A stretch of DNA of 64,000 nucleotides, from positions 27,288,922 to 27,352,921 of the forward strand of contig NC_086248.1 in NCBI RefSeq assembly GCF_021018805.1. Direction: 5' to 3'. This DNA comes from Prinia subflava (Eukaryota > Chordata > Aves > Passeriformes > Cisticolidae). The first letter of the stretch is position 1. Each line of letters opens with the position of its first letter. The translations under genes and the position numbers were made by a program. Under the pieces are notes generated by a model. It was not told the DNA's origin, did no database searches, and saw only the letters and a list, made by a program, of their open reading frames with translations. Positions 1-11,419 of this stretch are shown here, in pieces.

Positions 1-143
1 AGATGAGCTTAATCATGACAATATAGGTTTAGGTTCATGGCTTAGAAAAGCCTTTGTCCCCTTGGAACACCTTTGGTGCTCAAATGAGTATTTTTATTCT
101 TAAGTTCATATGGTTTGAAAATGGAAGGATGCCATTTCAGTAG
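1..143. other. Unique AT-rich sequence, nothing recognised
   Basis: Left edge of the window. No repeat, RNA gene or coding signal is recognisable here. Confidence 0.5.
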
Positions 144-226
144 GGAAAAAAACAAAACACAACAAAACAAAACCAAAAACAACAACAAAAAAAACCACCA
201 AAAACCCCACAAAAACAAAACAAATC
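144..226. repeat. A-rich compound simple repeat (AAAAC/CAA type)
   Basis: Runs of A broken by single or double C, in AAAAC, CAACAA and CCACCA steps. It has the composition of an expanded and mutated poly(A)-like tract. The short open frame through it is lysine, asparagine and glutamine-rich only because of the A content. Similar tracts occur at 2477-2579 and 8704-8818. Confidence 0.8.
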
Positions 227-2476
227 ATAACAAGGGAATACTCAACGGCTCCAGAATTATATGTGAAGTACACAGCATTTCTGGGGAAAAAACCAAATAC
301 CTAGAGATGGACAAAGCATGAGAAACAGCTATATCATAGACGAAGAAAGAAAACGTATTCGCACAGGATGGGGTTGAACTTAGTGAAGAAAAAGAAAAGA
401 AGATTTTAAAGTTTACAGACTGATAAATTTCCTAAACAGTGTGAAATGGAAAATATTAATCAGAAACAAATGATTGCATGAAGGTTAAACATCAGGAGAG
501 AAAAAGATCTTGCATCATTATCCCTAGAGGGGTCTGTAGGTTTGTGCTGTACAGACACTCAAAGAAAAAGTGTTTAGGGTGCTTTTTTTTAGGTGGGGAG
601 GAATTGTGTGTGTCTTTGTACAAGGATGTTCTCCCATGTATTCCAGCCTTTAGAACAGGCTGGTCAGTCCCTCTTTGGATGATAAGAGTCTGTTGAAGTC
701 ATTATTGCAACACCATCTTCAGCTGTTCAGCAGAGGCTCCATGAACCTCGGTTTTGCAGCATTACAATGCCCAGCTGGCTCGTTGGTCCTAGAAGGCTAT
801 GTGGAATATAAAGGATCCATTGTTGTTGTCTTAAAACTACATGTAAGACATCTCTGTACTGTAAAAAGGCCTGACCTGTGTGACCTTTTCTGTGTCTGCA
901 GCAATGGTTTCTCTGGAGCTTTTCTGTGCTCAGTGAGGTCAGTTCTGCAGCAAAAATTTCCCAGGTCTCTAGAAAAATCTGTTTCTCCACCTTGATGTTA
1001 ACACTGATGTTAATGAACAGATCTAAACACACCTAAGCACACATGTACCTATAGTTATAGTTCTTTTGTGGCTGGGTATGAGGTCACTGTTTGTAATTCT
1101 TATTCTCTGAGTGAGAATAACAAAGATAATGCATGAGTAGTCTTAGATGAAAGAGGACAGAAAGGGAGTGCAGAAAATTAGACACACAACCTTTTCGTGA
1201 TAGTTCTAGACAATGTACTTTTGGGATAAATGAGCAGTCTGGAATGGTATAATTGCAGCTATTTCTGGAAGGAAAGAAACAAAAAATGTTCTGGAACAAC
1301 TTTGAATAACCGTTCTTCTGTACTTAGACATTGAGAAAATAACTTACAACATGGTAGAATTTTAAAGTCCTAGTACTATGTATTATACCCTCAGAGAAAG
1401 GAATAATTCCTGTGTTTAAGGATCCCTTAAGAAGGTAAACAACTACAAATATCTATGTATTAATAATGAGATACAATCTATAGCTGTAGTCCTCTTAACA
1501 TGCTCAAGGATTTCAAAGGATTGCTTAGTTGTTTAGAGCAACTTTTTCTCCACAATATAAAAAATAATAAAAAACTAAGCACTTTTCCTCTGACATGACT
1601 CCAGTATTCCATGAAGGGGAAGAACAAATCTCTGTTTGGACATGCTTGGGATTTTGGTCTAGTTTGCAATACAAACCCATGGAATCCTCACTGCATCCAC
1701 AAGCAGAGGAAAGCTGGGCACAGACTGTTCGTGTCTTGCACTTCTTACTCCCCTTACTTCAAAGTGCTTTATTATGACATGCCCGTATGCCTTTATGAAT
1801 GCATGCTTTCTGTTGACTGATGCACCCAGAGCTGAGGTGCACCAGCCAGAGAATATAAAAATTGATGTTATTTTTACCATAATGTAATTTTTTTCTTAGA
1901 GAGAATGAGTGTGGTGAGACAGATGTCATGTTCAAAAAAATCACTCTGATATGTACGTAAATTACCAGAATAACAATTTGTGTAAAATCATGGCAATTTA
2001 ATTTTTCATTTATAGGAACTAAAAAAGCAGCATTAAACATGATCTCCAAGTTTCTATCTTCTGTACCATTCACCCCTTTTTCAAATCACCACCACTCTCC
2101 ATCACTCCAGATGATCCTCTGCCCATTCCTGCCACATTCCCTCCTGTCATTGCCTTACTGTGCAAGATTACTGACAAGCATAGAATTAGAGGGAGAAGTC
2201 TTTACATTCTGTGCTTGATGAGAGGTAAAAAGTAAGGTGTGTGAGAGAGTGCTTTGTTTTATTCAAGGTCACAAAGAGCACTCAGAGATCTTGTACACAA
2301 AGCATCTTTTCCGATGTCAAAGCATGAGGCTCTGGAGGAGACTTGCATCTCAGAATTTATCTGCCATTTGCCTGTAGTTACTTTCATCAGAAGCCATGCC
2401 AAGTGGGGCCTAAGAAGAAAATGTTTCTAGATGAGGAGTTCCACAGATATATATACATACACATTCAACCCCCCTC
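227..2476. other. Unique AT-rich non-coding sequence
   Basis: No gene or transposable element is recognised in this stretch. Open frames of up to about 105 codons occur on both strands, but they overlap each other, resemble no known family and lack splice or codon-use support. The part near 700-1000 is slightly more GC-rich but gives no family match that I can see. Confidence 0.5.
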
Positions 2477-2579
2477 CAAAAAAAAAAAAAAAACACCAAA
2501 ACAAACTAACAAGCAACAACAACAACAAACCAAACCAACCAACCAACCAACCAAAAAAAAACAGAAAAGAAAAAAAAGA
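2477..2579. repeat. A-rich compound simple repeat
   Basis: An A run of about 16, then CAACAA triplets, then four CCAA tetramers, then another A run ending in A/G. The tetramer and triplet phases sit next to each other, as expected if an A tract acquired C substitutions that were then amplified by slippage. Confidence 0.85.
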
Positions 2580-2870
2580 GGTGCTCTTCTAAGTGAGCAT
2601 TGAGCATCTTTCTTAGCAGCATCCTATCACGAATGGACAAGAAAGAAAATCAGACATGTATAGGGTATTGGACAGCCTGCAAACAGCCTCAAAAGAAAGA
2701 ACCCTGCCTGCCTTCATGTTCTTAAACACATGCATGTACTTCATTTTGTTTAAAGTAAAACATGTTCAAGATTCAGAGGTTGGTCATTAGTGTGCAGTGA
2801 TATCAGCATCTTGGGAAGGTGTCCTTAAATCTGTGACTCTGGGTAGAGGAAATGACAAAAACTAGCCACA

Positions 2871-2890
2871 ATGGTGTTTAATGGTGTTTA
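2871..2890. repeat. 10-bp perfect tandem duplication
   Basis: The 10-mer atggtgttta occurs twice head to tail. It is probably a replication-slippage duplication. Confidence 0.9.
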
Positions 2891-4380
2891 TGTTTTAGTT
2901 TGAGGAAACTTTGTTCTTTTGATGCAGTGAAAGGATAGATATGAATGAACAATAACTTATGTTTAGAAATTCTGCACACAGTAGCACTAGACTTTATCCA
3001 AAAAAAAGCATGTCAAATAACTTCATGGAAGCTGGAGTCTATCATGAATAACAACTGCAAATATGATACTTCTTGCCATAAAAGAATATATGTAGGGAGA
3101 TTAATAGGTCCATTTTCATCTTGGACTATCATAGCCATGACAATTATGGGTATGAAAAAAATACTTTATAATGTATGCAGTGGGTAAATACTCTTATGCC
3201 TGAAATTTTAAAACCTGCCAGGTTTCAGATGAACATTTCTATCTGAAGGCATCTGCTAAATATGTATATTTCTTTCTCCAATGAATGTAATCCACAGCAC
3301 GATAAGCTGAATACTATTCAATAGCTGAAGCTATTGAACAATATTTAGTTTTGCCTAGTTTTATTAATTTTCCCATGTCAAGAAGACTCACCAGATAGCA
3401 ATTTGCCTCTTAAAGAGGCATTGACAGAAGTAAGCCATGTGCCACTACTAGAGCAAGAAATGTATTATATTGTACACTTCATCTTATACAGTCACCTCAG
3501 TATTAACTTGACAGAGACAGAAACTATGACTGCAACAATAGTCTAATAAAGCTTTCAAACATTAGAAATGAGGTTCTGAAGATCACTTGTTGAATGACAA
3601 CCTAATCAAATTAAATTCCTATAAAACTCTATGATATTACTCAACTATATGTCTTCTGGTAACTTTTAAAGAACGTATTTATATTTTTGTTGGGTTTTGT
3701 TGATTTAGTTTCATTTAACTTCAAATGTAGTTTATCAGTGCCTGTAACGATGACACTTACAAAGTTAGGGTGGAATGTGGTGAAAAAAATCCAGTTATAT
3801 TAGCTGCTGGAATAGTAACCTGATTAAGCTGAGAAATTCTCCAGGTTTAACAAGATATAATAAACATCAACAACAAAAAATTAATAACCTCCCACCCCCT
3901 AAAAAGAAATATATTCAGAATAGACACTGCTGACCTTGATAATAACATAGACTAACATAATCACTGACACAATTAATCTAATACCATGCATTTCTCTTGA
4001 AAATAAGAAGTTCTGTCATTACATATTAGTTTACATTAATCCAGATCATATTATATGGTGAGGCAAATGTAAATATTCCAGCTACAAATAACTTTAGATG
4101 GAAGCAAATACTCAGAAATTAGTCCCTGACTTTTCTGGGGCTTCATTTTCAACAGCTATTCAAACAAACAAGTTTATTTTGCAAGTTACTCTCACAGTCA
4201 GATACTTGTTTTCTAAGTTTGGTTATCTTTGTTGTTGTTTTTGCTGCACAGAGGGATTGTATTGACACTGATTGATGAATCAAAACAGACATTCACAAAC
4301 ATATACAATTCTATGTTTAAATTTATTTGAAGTGCCTGCCTTTTATAGCAATTAAGCTCATTATTGTTGGGACATATATT

Positions 4381-4408
4381 TTCTAATAATATTATTCTAA
4401 TAATATTA
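4381..4408. repeat. 14-bp tandem duplication carrying a palindrome
   Basis: Two exact copies of a 14-bp unit (ttctaataatatta) in tandem, with a diverged third version near 4436-4452. Each unit contains AATAATATTATT, a 12-bp perfect palindrome when read into the next base pair. This is an AT-rich slippage product with cruciform potential. Confidence 0.8.
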
Positions 4409-6355
4409 TATTTCCAATAACATTTATAGACATATATTTCTAATAATAATATTCATTATGGTCTTGTATTATACTGTCATTTTGCAGTTACAAAACAGGT
4501 AACAAGAATGATCATTTAATGTTTGTGACTTTTCCTAGACAGATAAAGTACATCAAAATAAACTTTAAGGAAAAAAAACCCTGTTTAGTACTACTTGTAC
4601 CCAAAAATAATCTGTCACCTTTTCAGTTTTTATAGAAATTACTGTTTAGTGGCAGTCTAAAAGTAATTATTTCAAGGGAAGAAAAACCACTAACATATTA
4701 ACTCTCTTCATGATTATTATTTAAAAGTCCTTACAAACTTGTATAATAGAAGCTAGAAATTGGGCTTTACTTGAGTTGTAAAAGGTAAAATGCTAAAAAA
4801 TTTAGCAGTGCAATATGAAGTGCAAATTTCAACCAATGTATTTTTTAATTAGTTTGGTCAGGTCTTAATGTTTATAGGTGTGCTTCCATGCCCTGATTAT
4901 ATGTTAATACCTTTAAACCATGTCTCACAAATAGTCTATTTCAGCATTACTCAAGGTCATTTCCCTAATAATTAAGCCTAATAAATATGCCAGCTTCAGT
5001 TTTTAAATTGTCCTATAATTTGACATGTTATTAGCTTTTTAGGATCAAATATTTCAGAATAAATGACCAGACTTATTCTAAAACAAAGCTATTGAAATTT
5101 TCCCCAGTAATTAGGATAGTAAATTTTTAAATACTATCTAATTTTGAAACATCTGTTTAAAAGGAGTGTCTTCCTTCAGGCTTTAGAATAAGGCATAGTG
5201 CAAAGTATTCTGTCTCATAAACTAATAGTTCTAATAATTTATTTATTGAAGGAATCAAAGCTGTAGCTGGAATACAGCAAATCACTACCACTGTTGAATC
5301 TTGCTTCAGTGAAACAGAGCATACAATATTTCAGTGTGTTTCAGTAGTAATATTTTTGATGAACAAGAAGCTTTTCTGAAATAGTGAAAAATTACTTGGG
5401 CATTTGTGGTATTGGTATGGGAAGTTTCTTCTCTCAGCATTGTTTGTTGCAGGACTAAATTTTAATACTCATAATATACTTTACTAAAGCTGCTTTGCAA
5501 TGTCCTTAACAGCCAGCAAGCAGACAGCCATTTCCAAATTTCAGGAGAAATCTCCTTTTGTCCTGAAATAATGACAAAGGTCTAACTGCAGAGGAATGGG
5601 TATCTCATCCAGTATATATATTTCAGGCTATTCTGCTATATTGGAAACATCCTGAAGTCACAATACCATTATAACAAATCATTTGGAATGCTATGTGACA
5701 TAAAGAAAATGGGTAAATCTGGACCATTTCATGCAATGACAAAGTAATGCTGACTTTCGGTGACATTATTTATTTATTGCCAGTCATGTTATCATGCTTC
5801 CATCTCCCCTGTGTAATAGTTTTCTGTTATTAAATAGCTAAACAAAAATCACTCAAGTGTTTGACTGTTCATTACACTATACCATTAAAAGCAGCTTTTG
5901 TCCAGAAAATGTAAGATAAATGAAACCATTGATTAAGCAGTCTAAATGATGTTGCCAATGATTCTTCTGCAGTGTCTCTGTTACTTAAAACTAATTTCAG
6001 GAAGTCCAAGTGACCATAGAAAAGCAACAAGCTCAGAAAAAAATGTTAATTTTCACTAAATTAAAGCATTGGGTAATATAAGTCTTACAATGTGGAAAAG
6101 CACATCCTAACAGCTGCCCTCATATAATGTACTTGCATCACCCATGTAGCAACTGATGGCACCTGCTTGAAGCACCTGCTTTCATTTAATTTCTTCAGAT
6201 GGTAGTTGGGAAGGTTTCAGTTGTAACTAAATCTTTGGCCAGAAATGCTGTATTTTGTATTTTCTCTCTCTCTGAAAATTGAAAATTCCCTGTTTGCATT
6301 GTGAAATGTAAACTACCAACATTTATTAAAAGTGACTTAATAAAGATGAGTGATA

Positions 6356-6431
6356 TTCCTGCCCACAGAAAGAGAGTTGGACTAGATGATCTTTAAAGGT
6401 CCCATCTGACCAAAATCATTCTATGATTCTA
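6356..6431 (+). mobile_element. CR1 LINE 3' end fragment
   Basis: This is the extreme 3' tail of an avian CR1 non-LTR retrotransposon in plus orientation. Visible marks are 'ttggactagatgatctttaaaggtccc' and the terminal octamer-type end (cattctatgattct), which replaces a poly(A) tail in CR1. The copy is severely 5'-truncated, as most CR1 insertions are, and has no coding capacity. Confidence 0.9.
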
Positions 6432-8703
6432 GGACTTTAACACATTTTGGATATTCAGGACTCTTCCTAATACTTTCATTTTTTTTTCCAGGTATATTCA
6501 TGCAGCCATTTAACGTTTTCTTAAAACACTTAGGTTTATCTTCAAAGATACAGGTTTTCTCCTGGGTGAGATCAGCTCAATGATTTCATACATTCTTTTT
6601 TTTCTTCCTTATGCCACTCCAGTGTTACAGTATCCTCACTCAAAAAGAAAAACTTAGTTACTGATGAAGTATTTTTAAGAAACCCTGTACTGGAGATGGA
6701 GATGTGACATCAGAATAAGCTGGAAATAGTAGTACAACAAAGCAGTACTATCGTCCTCATGAAGAGCAATTTTCTCTGTACCAGTCTGATTGTAATCTCT
6801 TGACAGTGTTTGGAAAATGAAAAAAGAACCTACTACTCAGTAGGTGGTATGCCCAATCAAGTTGAGTAAATGCATTCCTAAAACTACCTACTTTATTGTT
6901 GGATTTAATGCTTTATTGACTGAAGCACTGTATTTTGACAAACTCTCATGATGATGTATTTAAAGCAAAGGTCTTCCAACTGCTACACACATTTATTTTC
7001 AGGCCAACACAATGCAGCTTTATTTTAATGTCCGTAGCTATAGCTGCTGAAGTGGGAGAGCAAAATTATTTAATTTTCAGGGCTCTTTCTAAAGATCACA
7101 TGGAGACTTGAGGCACTTGCCCAGGACATGACAGTAAAATGCAAGTGCACCAAACCCACTTCATTCTTCTGTAGACAAGTGCTATGACTACAGTAGGTTC
7201 TGAGCACCACAAAAGGAAACATGCATCTGATATATCATGTCCATCTCCAACAGAGCATATAAGGCAGGCTCAGATACTATGTGATAAAACAGATGGCTGA
7301 AAATAATAGTTCTTTGGGCTGAACTGATTAACAAACTACTAATTGGATTAAGCTGGAGAAGGAACTAAATATGGCCCTTCAAGTCAAGAGGTCAATTGTG
7401 ACCTCAGGAAATTCACTTAACCTTCCTGAGCCTCCGATTTTCCAATTACTTCCATTGTCATTTGTTCTGTACATTAACTATAGCAGCACAGGATGATAAT
7501 ACTTCAATGAGTATGTCAGACTTTTAAATAATTAATGTTATCAAACTTTGGAACTCATCAAGGAGGAAATAGGTCAGTCAATCACGATCATATAGATAGA
7601 TATACCCAGCACATTGTGAAGCCTTGCTTGCTTTTTTTGGGTTTTGTTGTTGTTTATTTTTTCCATAGATAGCATTGAATAGTAACTTTTTATTGGAAAA
7701 CTATACTATTTTTAGGAGTCCCAGCTGGAAATGCTTCCTGTACATACCCCTGGGTTTTAAATGTACAGCTGAAACTGTTACATTTAAATAATTACAATTT
7801 TTTCACTGCATCAGCAACACTACTTTCATTCAAGTAATAAAAACGAAAAGTTGGTCTATATATACATATTCACCTACATTTTTATTGTCAGTTTGTCCTT
7901 TGTTTTACTATAATAATGTGTTATACACAAAAAAACCCCAAACAAACGAACACCCCATGTAAATAGCATGAAGGACATTATAAAAGAAAGAATAAAACAC
8001 TTAATACAGTTTGGTAAGTGTACTCATTTACAGTATTTGAAAAATTACCTCTCTGCATTTTGTGTATAGCTTTCCTTTTCTGTGCACTATGCTTCCTCAG
8101 TTTCATCACTCAGATGGTAAGTTTATGATTTCATATATTATTTAAACATATTTTTCCAAGGAAAATATTTGTGTCAGTTGTGTGGCTTTTTTCTTTATTG
8201 AGAGTGTAAACAAGAAACATGCTGAATGAACATTGATGATCAATTCTGATTGGTTTTCTAGAAGATTTTGAATATATTTCAGATTTAAAGAGAAAATAAA
8301 CAGGAAAAAAATTAGATAAAATTTGCAAAGGAAAATATGAAGAAAGTCAACATATTTTTAATGAAATGTTTAGCTTAGCGTAACTTTTTTAAGGTCTTCT
8401 CACCATATTTTATGAGGAAGACATTAAACAAAATAGAAGGAAAATAGGAATAGAACAGAAAAAAGGAGACAAAAAAATCTTTTTTGCCATTTTCTTGTTA
8501 TATGATTTTTCTGTTTCTTCCTTATTTTGCCTCTAACAAGCATATAATAATGACATTTTCATGTAAAACAGAAAATCTCAATAACAACATAATTATAGGA
8601 AGACCATTCCAGTAAGTACAATGCTTAAAATATACCTAATGAAGCTAATAGCCAGCAAGCATCTATATCCTGAAATCCTAGATTATTATATAACATCTGA
8701 TTC
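6432..8703. other. Unique AT-rich non-coding sequence
   Basis: No repeat family or gene is recognised. A short T/G-rich patch at about 7626-7662 looks like the complement of the A-rich compound repeats elsewhere. Confidence 0.5.
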
Positions 8704-8818
8704 AAAAGAAAAAAAAAAGAAAAACAAAACACAAAACAAAACAAAAAACCCAAAAACAACAACAACAAAAAAAAACCCAACACAACAACAACAAACCCAA
8801 CAACAACAACAAACCCAG
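8704..8818. repeat. A-rich compound simple repeat (AAAAC, CAA)
   Basis: A runs, then AAAAC steps, then several blocks of CAACAACAACAA alternating with AACCCA. It is the largest of the A-rich tracts in the window. The open frame through it is low complexity (lysine, asparagine, threonine, glutamine) and not a gene. Confidence 0.88.
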
Positions 8819-10637
8819 ACCATGTAATATCGGAAGGGTTGTTTTGTTTATCTAGAAATTAAATCAGTGGATGGTGTGCAACTACATGCAGCAGCTCAAA
8901 GTTAACTCCTATAAATATTTATTGTGTTATTTTGGAATGGGTATTAGTCATCCATTATTAAGTCAGATATATTTGTGTAGAAAATAATTCTTGTCAATAT
9001 ATTTCTTGAAGTTATAAATATAATCAGGCAGCTCTGCTGTGAGAACAGGAATTATTCATATCTGCATTTGAAAAAGCATGTATATTAAAGCAATTGTAAT
9101 AATTATAACTATTTAAGAGCTCATACATTATAGACTGAAATTTCTGACACACATATATTCCCATCAAACTGGATGTCATGGGAGTCTTAAGATTAAAAGG
9201 AAAATATTTATGCCAAGAGCAATCAGTCAAATTTTTTTCAAATCTTTGTCCACCTGGGGCTTGATGTAAGGTAAATGGAAAACATTTTGGATATCAGCAT
9301 TTCCTTAAAGCAAGTCACACATCAGTTTGCACTTGTTGCATCAACTTTGCATTGGCATTTTTAGGAAAAAAAGAAACAAAACAAACACTTAGCAAAAGCA
9401 AACAAACACCAACAGTTAAACCATATAGTTAGAAAACCACTGATGTTACTCAGCAACTTTTTCACATTAGGAATAGAAAAAAGGAATAATAATTGTACAT
9501 ATCCACCTACAGTTCTATGTAGGTGACTTGTGTCACTGAGTCTTTCCACCAAGCTTGTGCCTGGAGAAAAACCACTTCAGTGGAAAAGACCTTTGGCAGA
9601 ACCATTAGGACACACACAAGGGGCAGCATTTGCTTTCCTTCTCCCTAGCTGAGAAGAAGACAGCAATGTCTGTTGTCTGCTTGAAACATGTAATAGACAG
9701 GTGACTGCTAGAAGATTCCTTAGATCCATTTCTGCACCATACACTGTGGAGAGGTCTTGCTGCAAAATTCAGTTTATTAGTAATCCTAATTCAGATTTTA
9801 TGGTGTGAAATCGGGTAGTTGAGGGACATCAGGTGTTCATTGACAGCTAAAGTAAGATTATATAGCCCAGGGTGAATGTTTCTAATTGCTTTTGATGCTT
9901 TAAAACAAAGATACTAGTAACTTCATTTTTATTGTATTTACTATATCTATGGTAGTGTAGTTGGTAATTTGCAAACAAATTTATCTTCTATCAAAGGATA
10001 TTAATTCTGAATAGGTGAATGATTCTTAAGTACAATGTTTAGCATAGGGGCTGATCAAACCTTAAAATTCCAAAACAAATAATAATTTTCCCCATACTTT
10101 TTAAAAATATGCTTTTAAAATGTGCTACCATGCCTTACAGTCCTGTAAGTCCCTTAGAAGTCCATTATCTTCAGAAGGGACAAAAACAACAGGAAAGTGG
10201 TTGATAAACAAAACCATTAATACAATTTTTCCATTTACTTTGAGGTTTCAGAAGCAGGTGCTGCAGCTCAAACCCTCATTAAACAGCTATTTGTTTCACT
10301 TCCAGTGACAAAATACACCACAGTCCTTCATCTCAGAATTATGTCACTGTTATGCAATTTAGTATAATTTTGGGAATAAATTGCTGTCTCCTTTGAAAAA
10401 CTTAAATCTGAATGGGAACGCATATTCAACCTGAACATAACAACTAAGAGTCTGCTCAGATTCTAATGTGTTTGCACAGTGAGTTGTTTACAAATTCCAA
10501 GTGGTATCTAGTTACATCAGTGAGGTTGCTTCATCTCTTTTGTTGAAAGTTAGAACTAAAGCATATTTTGAAATGTTGAATTTTTTTTGTTAAGTATATT
10601 TTTCATCCTCTGTAAGGCATACTATAAATTGTAAAAG
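8819..10637. other. Unique non-coding sequence
   Basis: No repeat or gene is recognised. The part at about 9540-9770 is a little more GC-rich than its surroundings and may be an old, unrecognised insertion. Confidence 0.45.
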
Positions 10638-10642
10638 GGATG
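10638..10642. other. Target-site duplication, left copy (5 bp)
   Basis: GGATG lies directly before the LTR that starts TGTCTTGG and is repeated exactly after the LTR end at 11415-11419. Confidence 0.8.
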
Positions 10643-11414
10643 TGTCTTGGGTTATGTTACCAAAAAAATGTTTATTCTATTTCATCTGTTGAAACCTGTT
10701 GGAGAGATATTTGTTGTTTCTTTTATCTCTTGTAACTCCAGGGAGGAGGAGAGTGGATGCCTTCTGATAACAGACCAGCTGTTAAAACCAGGTGGGGAAG
10801 TGTTTCTTACCTCTTTCATTAACTGTCCACCCTCCAGGGGATATCTTCTGTTAATGGGCCATTAAGGCTCACCAATGACATGACACATTACACCATCCCA
10901 TTGTGAGATGTTCCATCCAGTGGGGAGGAGCCAACCATTCCCTACCCAGATAAAAATGGGGACACAGGGACCCCAGGCACCCTGTTTTCCACTGGATTCC
11001 CAGAGGAAGACCAGACTTATCTCACCGCCACTACATCATCTCTACTCCAACAGAACCACATCTGTCACTCCAGGAGCACTTACTTGGACTGCTTCCAACA
11101 CCCTGGCCCACAGGGGGTCAGGTCACATTCCTGACTCCGTCAGGGTTTTCTAGGAATTTATTTGTTTGCTTGCTTGGTTGTTTTTTTGTTGTTGTTGTTT
11201 TGTTGGTTTTTGTTTCTTGGGGTTTTTTTGTATTACTGTATTTGCATTTTTTAATATTCCTAGTAAAGAACGGTTACTCCTATTCCCATATTTTTTGCCT
11301 GAAAGCTCCTAATTGCAAAGTTGTAATAATTTGGAGGGAGGGGGCTTTACATTCTCCATTCCAAGGGAAACTCCAGTTTTCCCTGACAGATACCTGTCTT
11401 TCCAAGCCAACACA
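10643..11414 (+). mobile_element. Solo LTR of an ERVL-like endogenous retrovirus
   Basis: A 772-bp solo long terminal repeat in plus orientation. It begins TGTCTTGG and ends CAACACA, keeping the TG...CA termini, and is flanked by an exact GGATG duplication. A 5-bp target duplication is typical of ERVL-class elements. A TATA-like ataaaaat lies near 10950, and a degenerate poly(A) signal (agtaaa) lies near 11261. Between them is a T/G-rich expansion (about 11170-11230). No internal retroviral sequence is left, so the provirus probably collapsed by LTR-LTR recombination. Its first ~430 bp match, in reverse orientation, the LTR at 18054-18670, but the last ~200 bp do not. Open frames inside are spurious. 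Confidence 0.85.
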
Positions 11415-11419
11415 GGATG
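11415..11419. other. Target-site duplication, right copy (5 bp)
   Basis: GGATG, identical to 10638-10642. It fixes the right boundary of the LTR. Confidence 0.8.

Larger units (their letters stand above)
2580..6355. other. Unique AT-rich block, no gene or recognisable transposon
   Basis: About 3.8 kb with no CR1, LTR or long microsatellite. It contains many TAATTA- and TTAATTAA-like homeodomain-style words, notably around 4840-5260. Such repeat-poor AT-rich stretches in birds can hold conserved non-coding elements, but conservation cannot be judged from one sequence. Two small tandem duplications inside it are listed separately. Confidence 0.45.
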
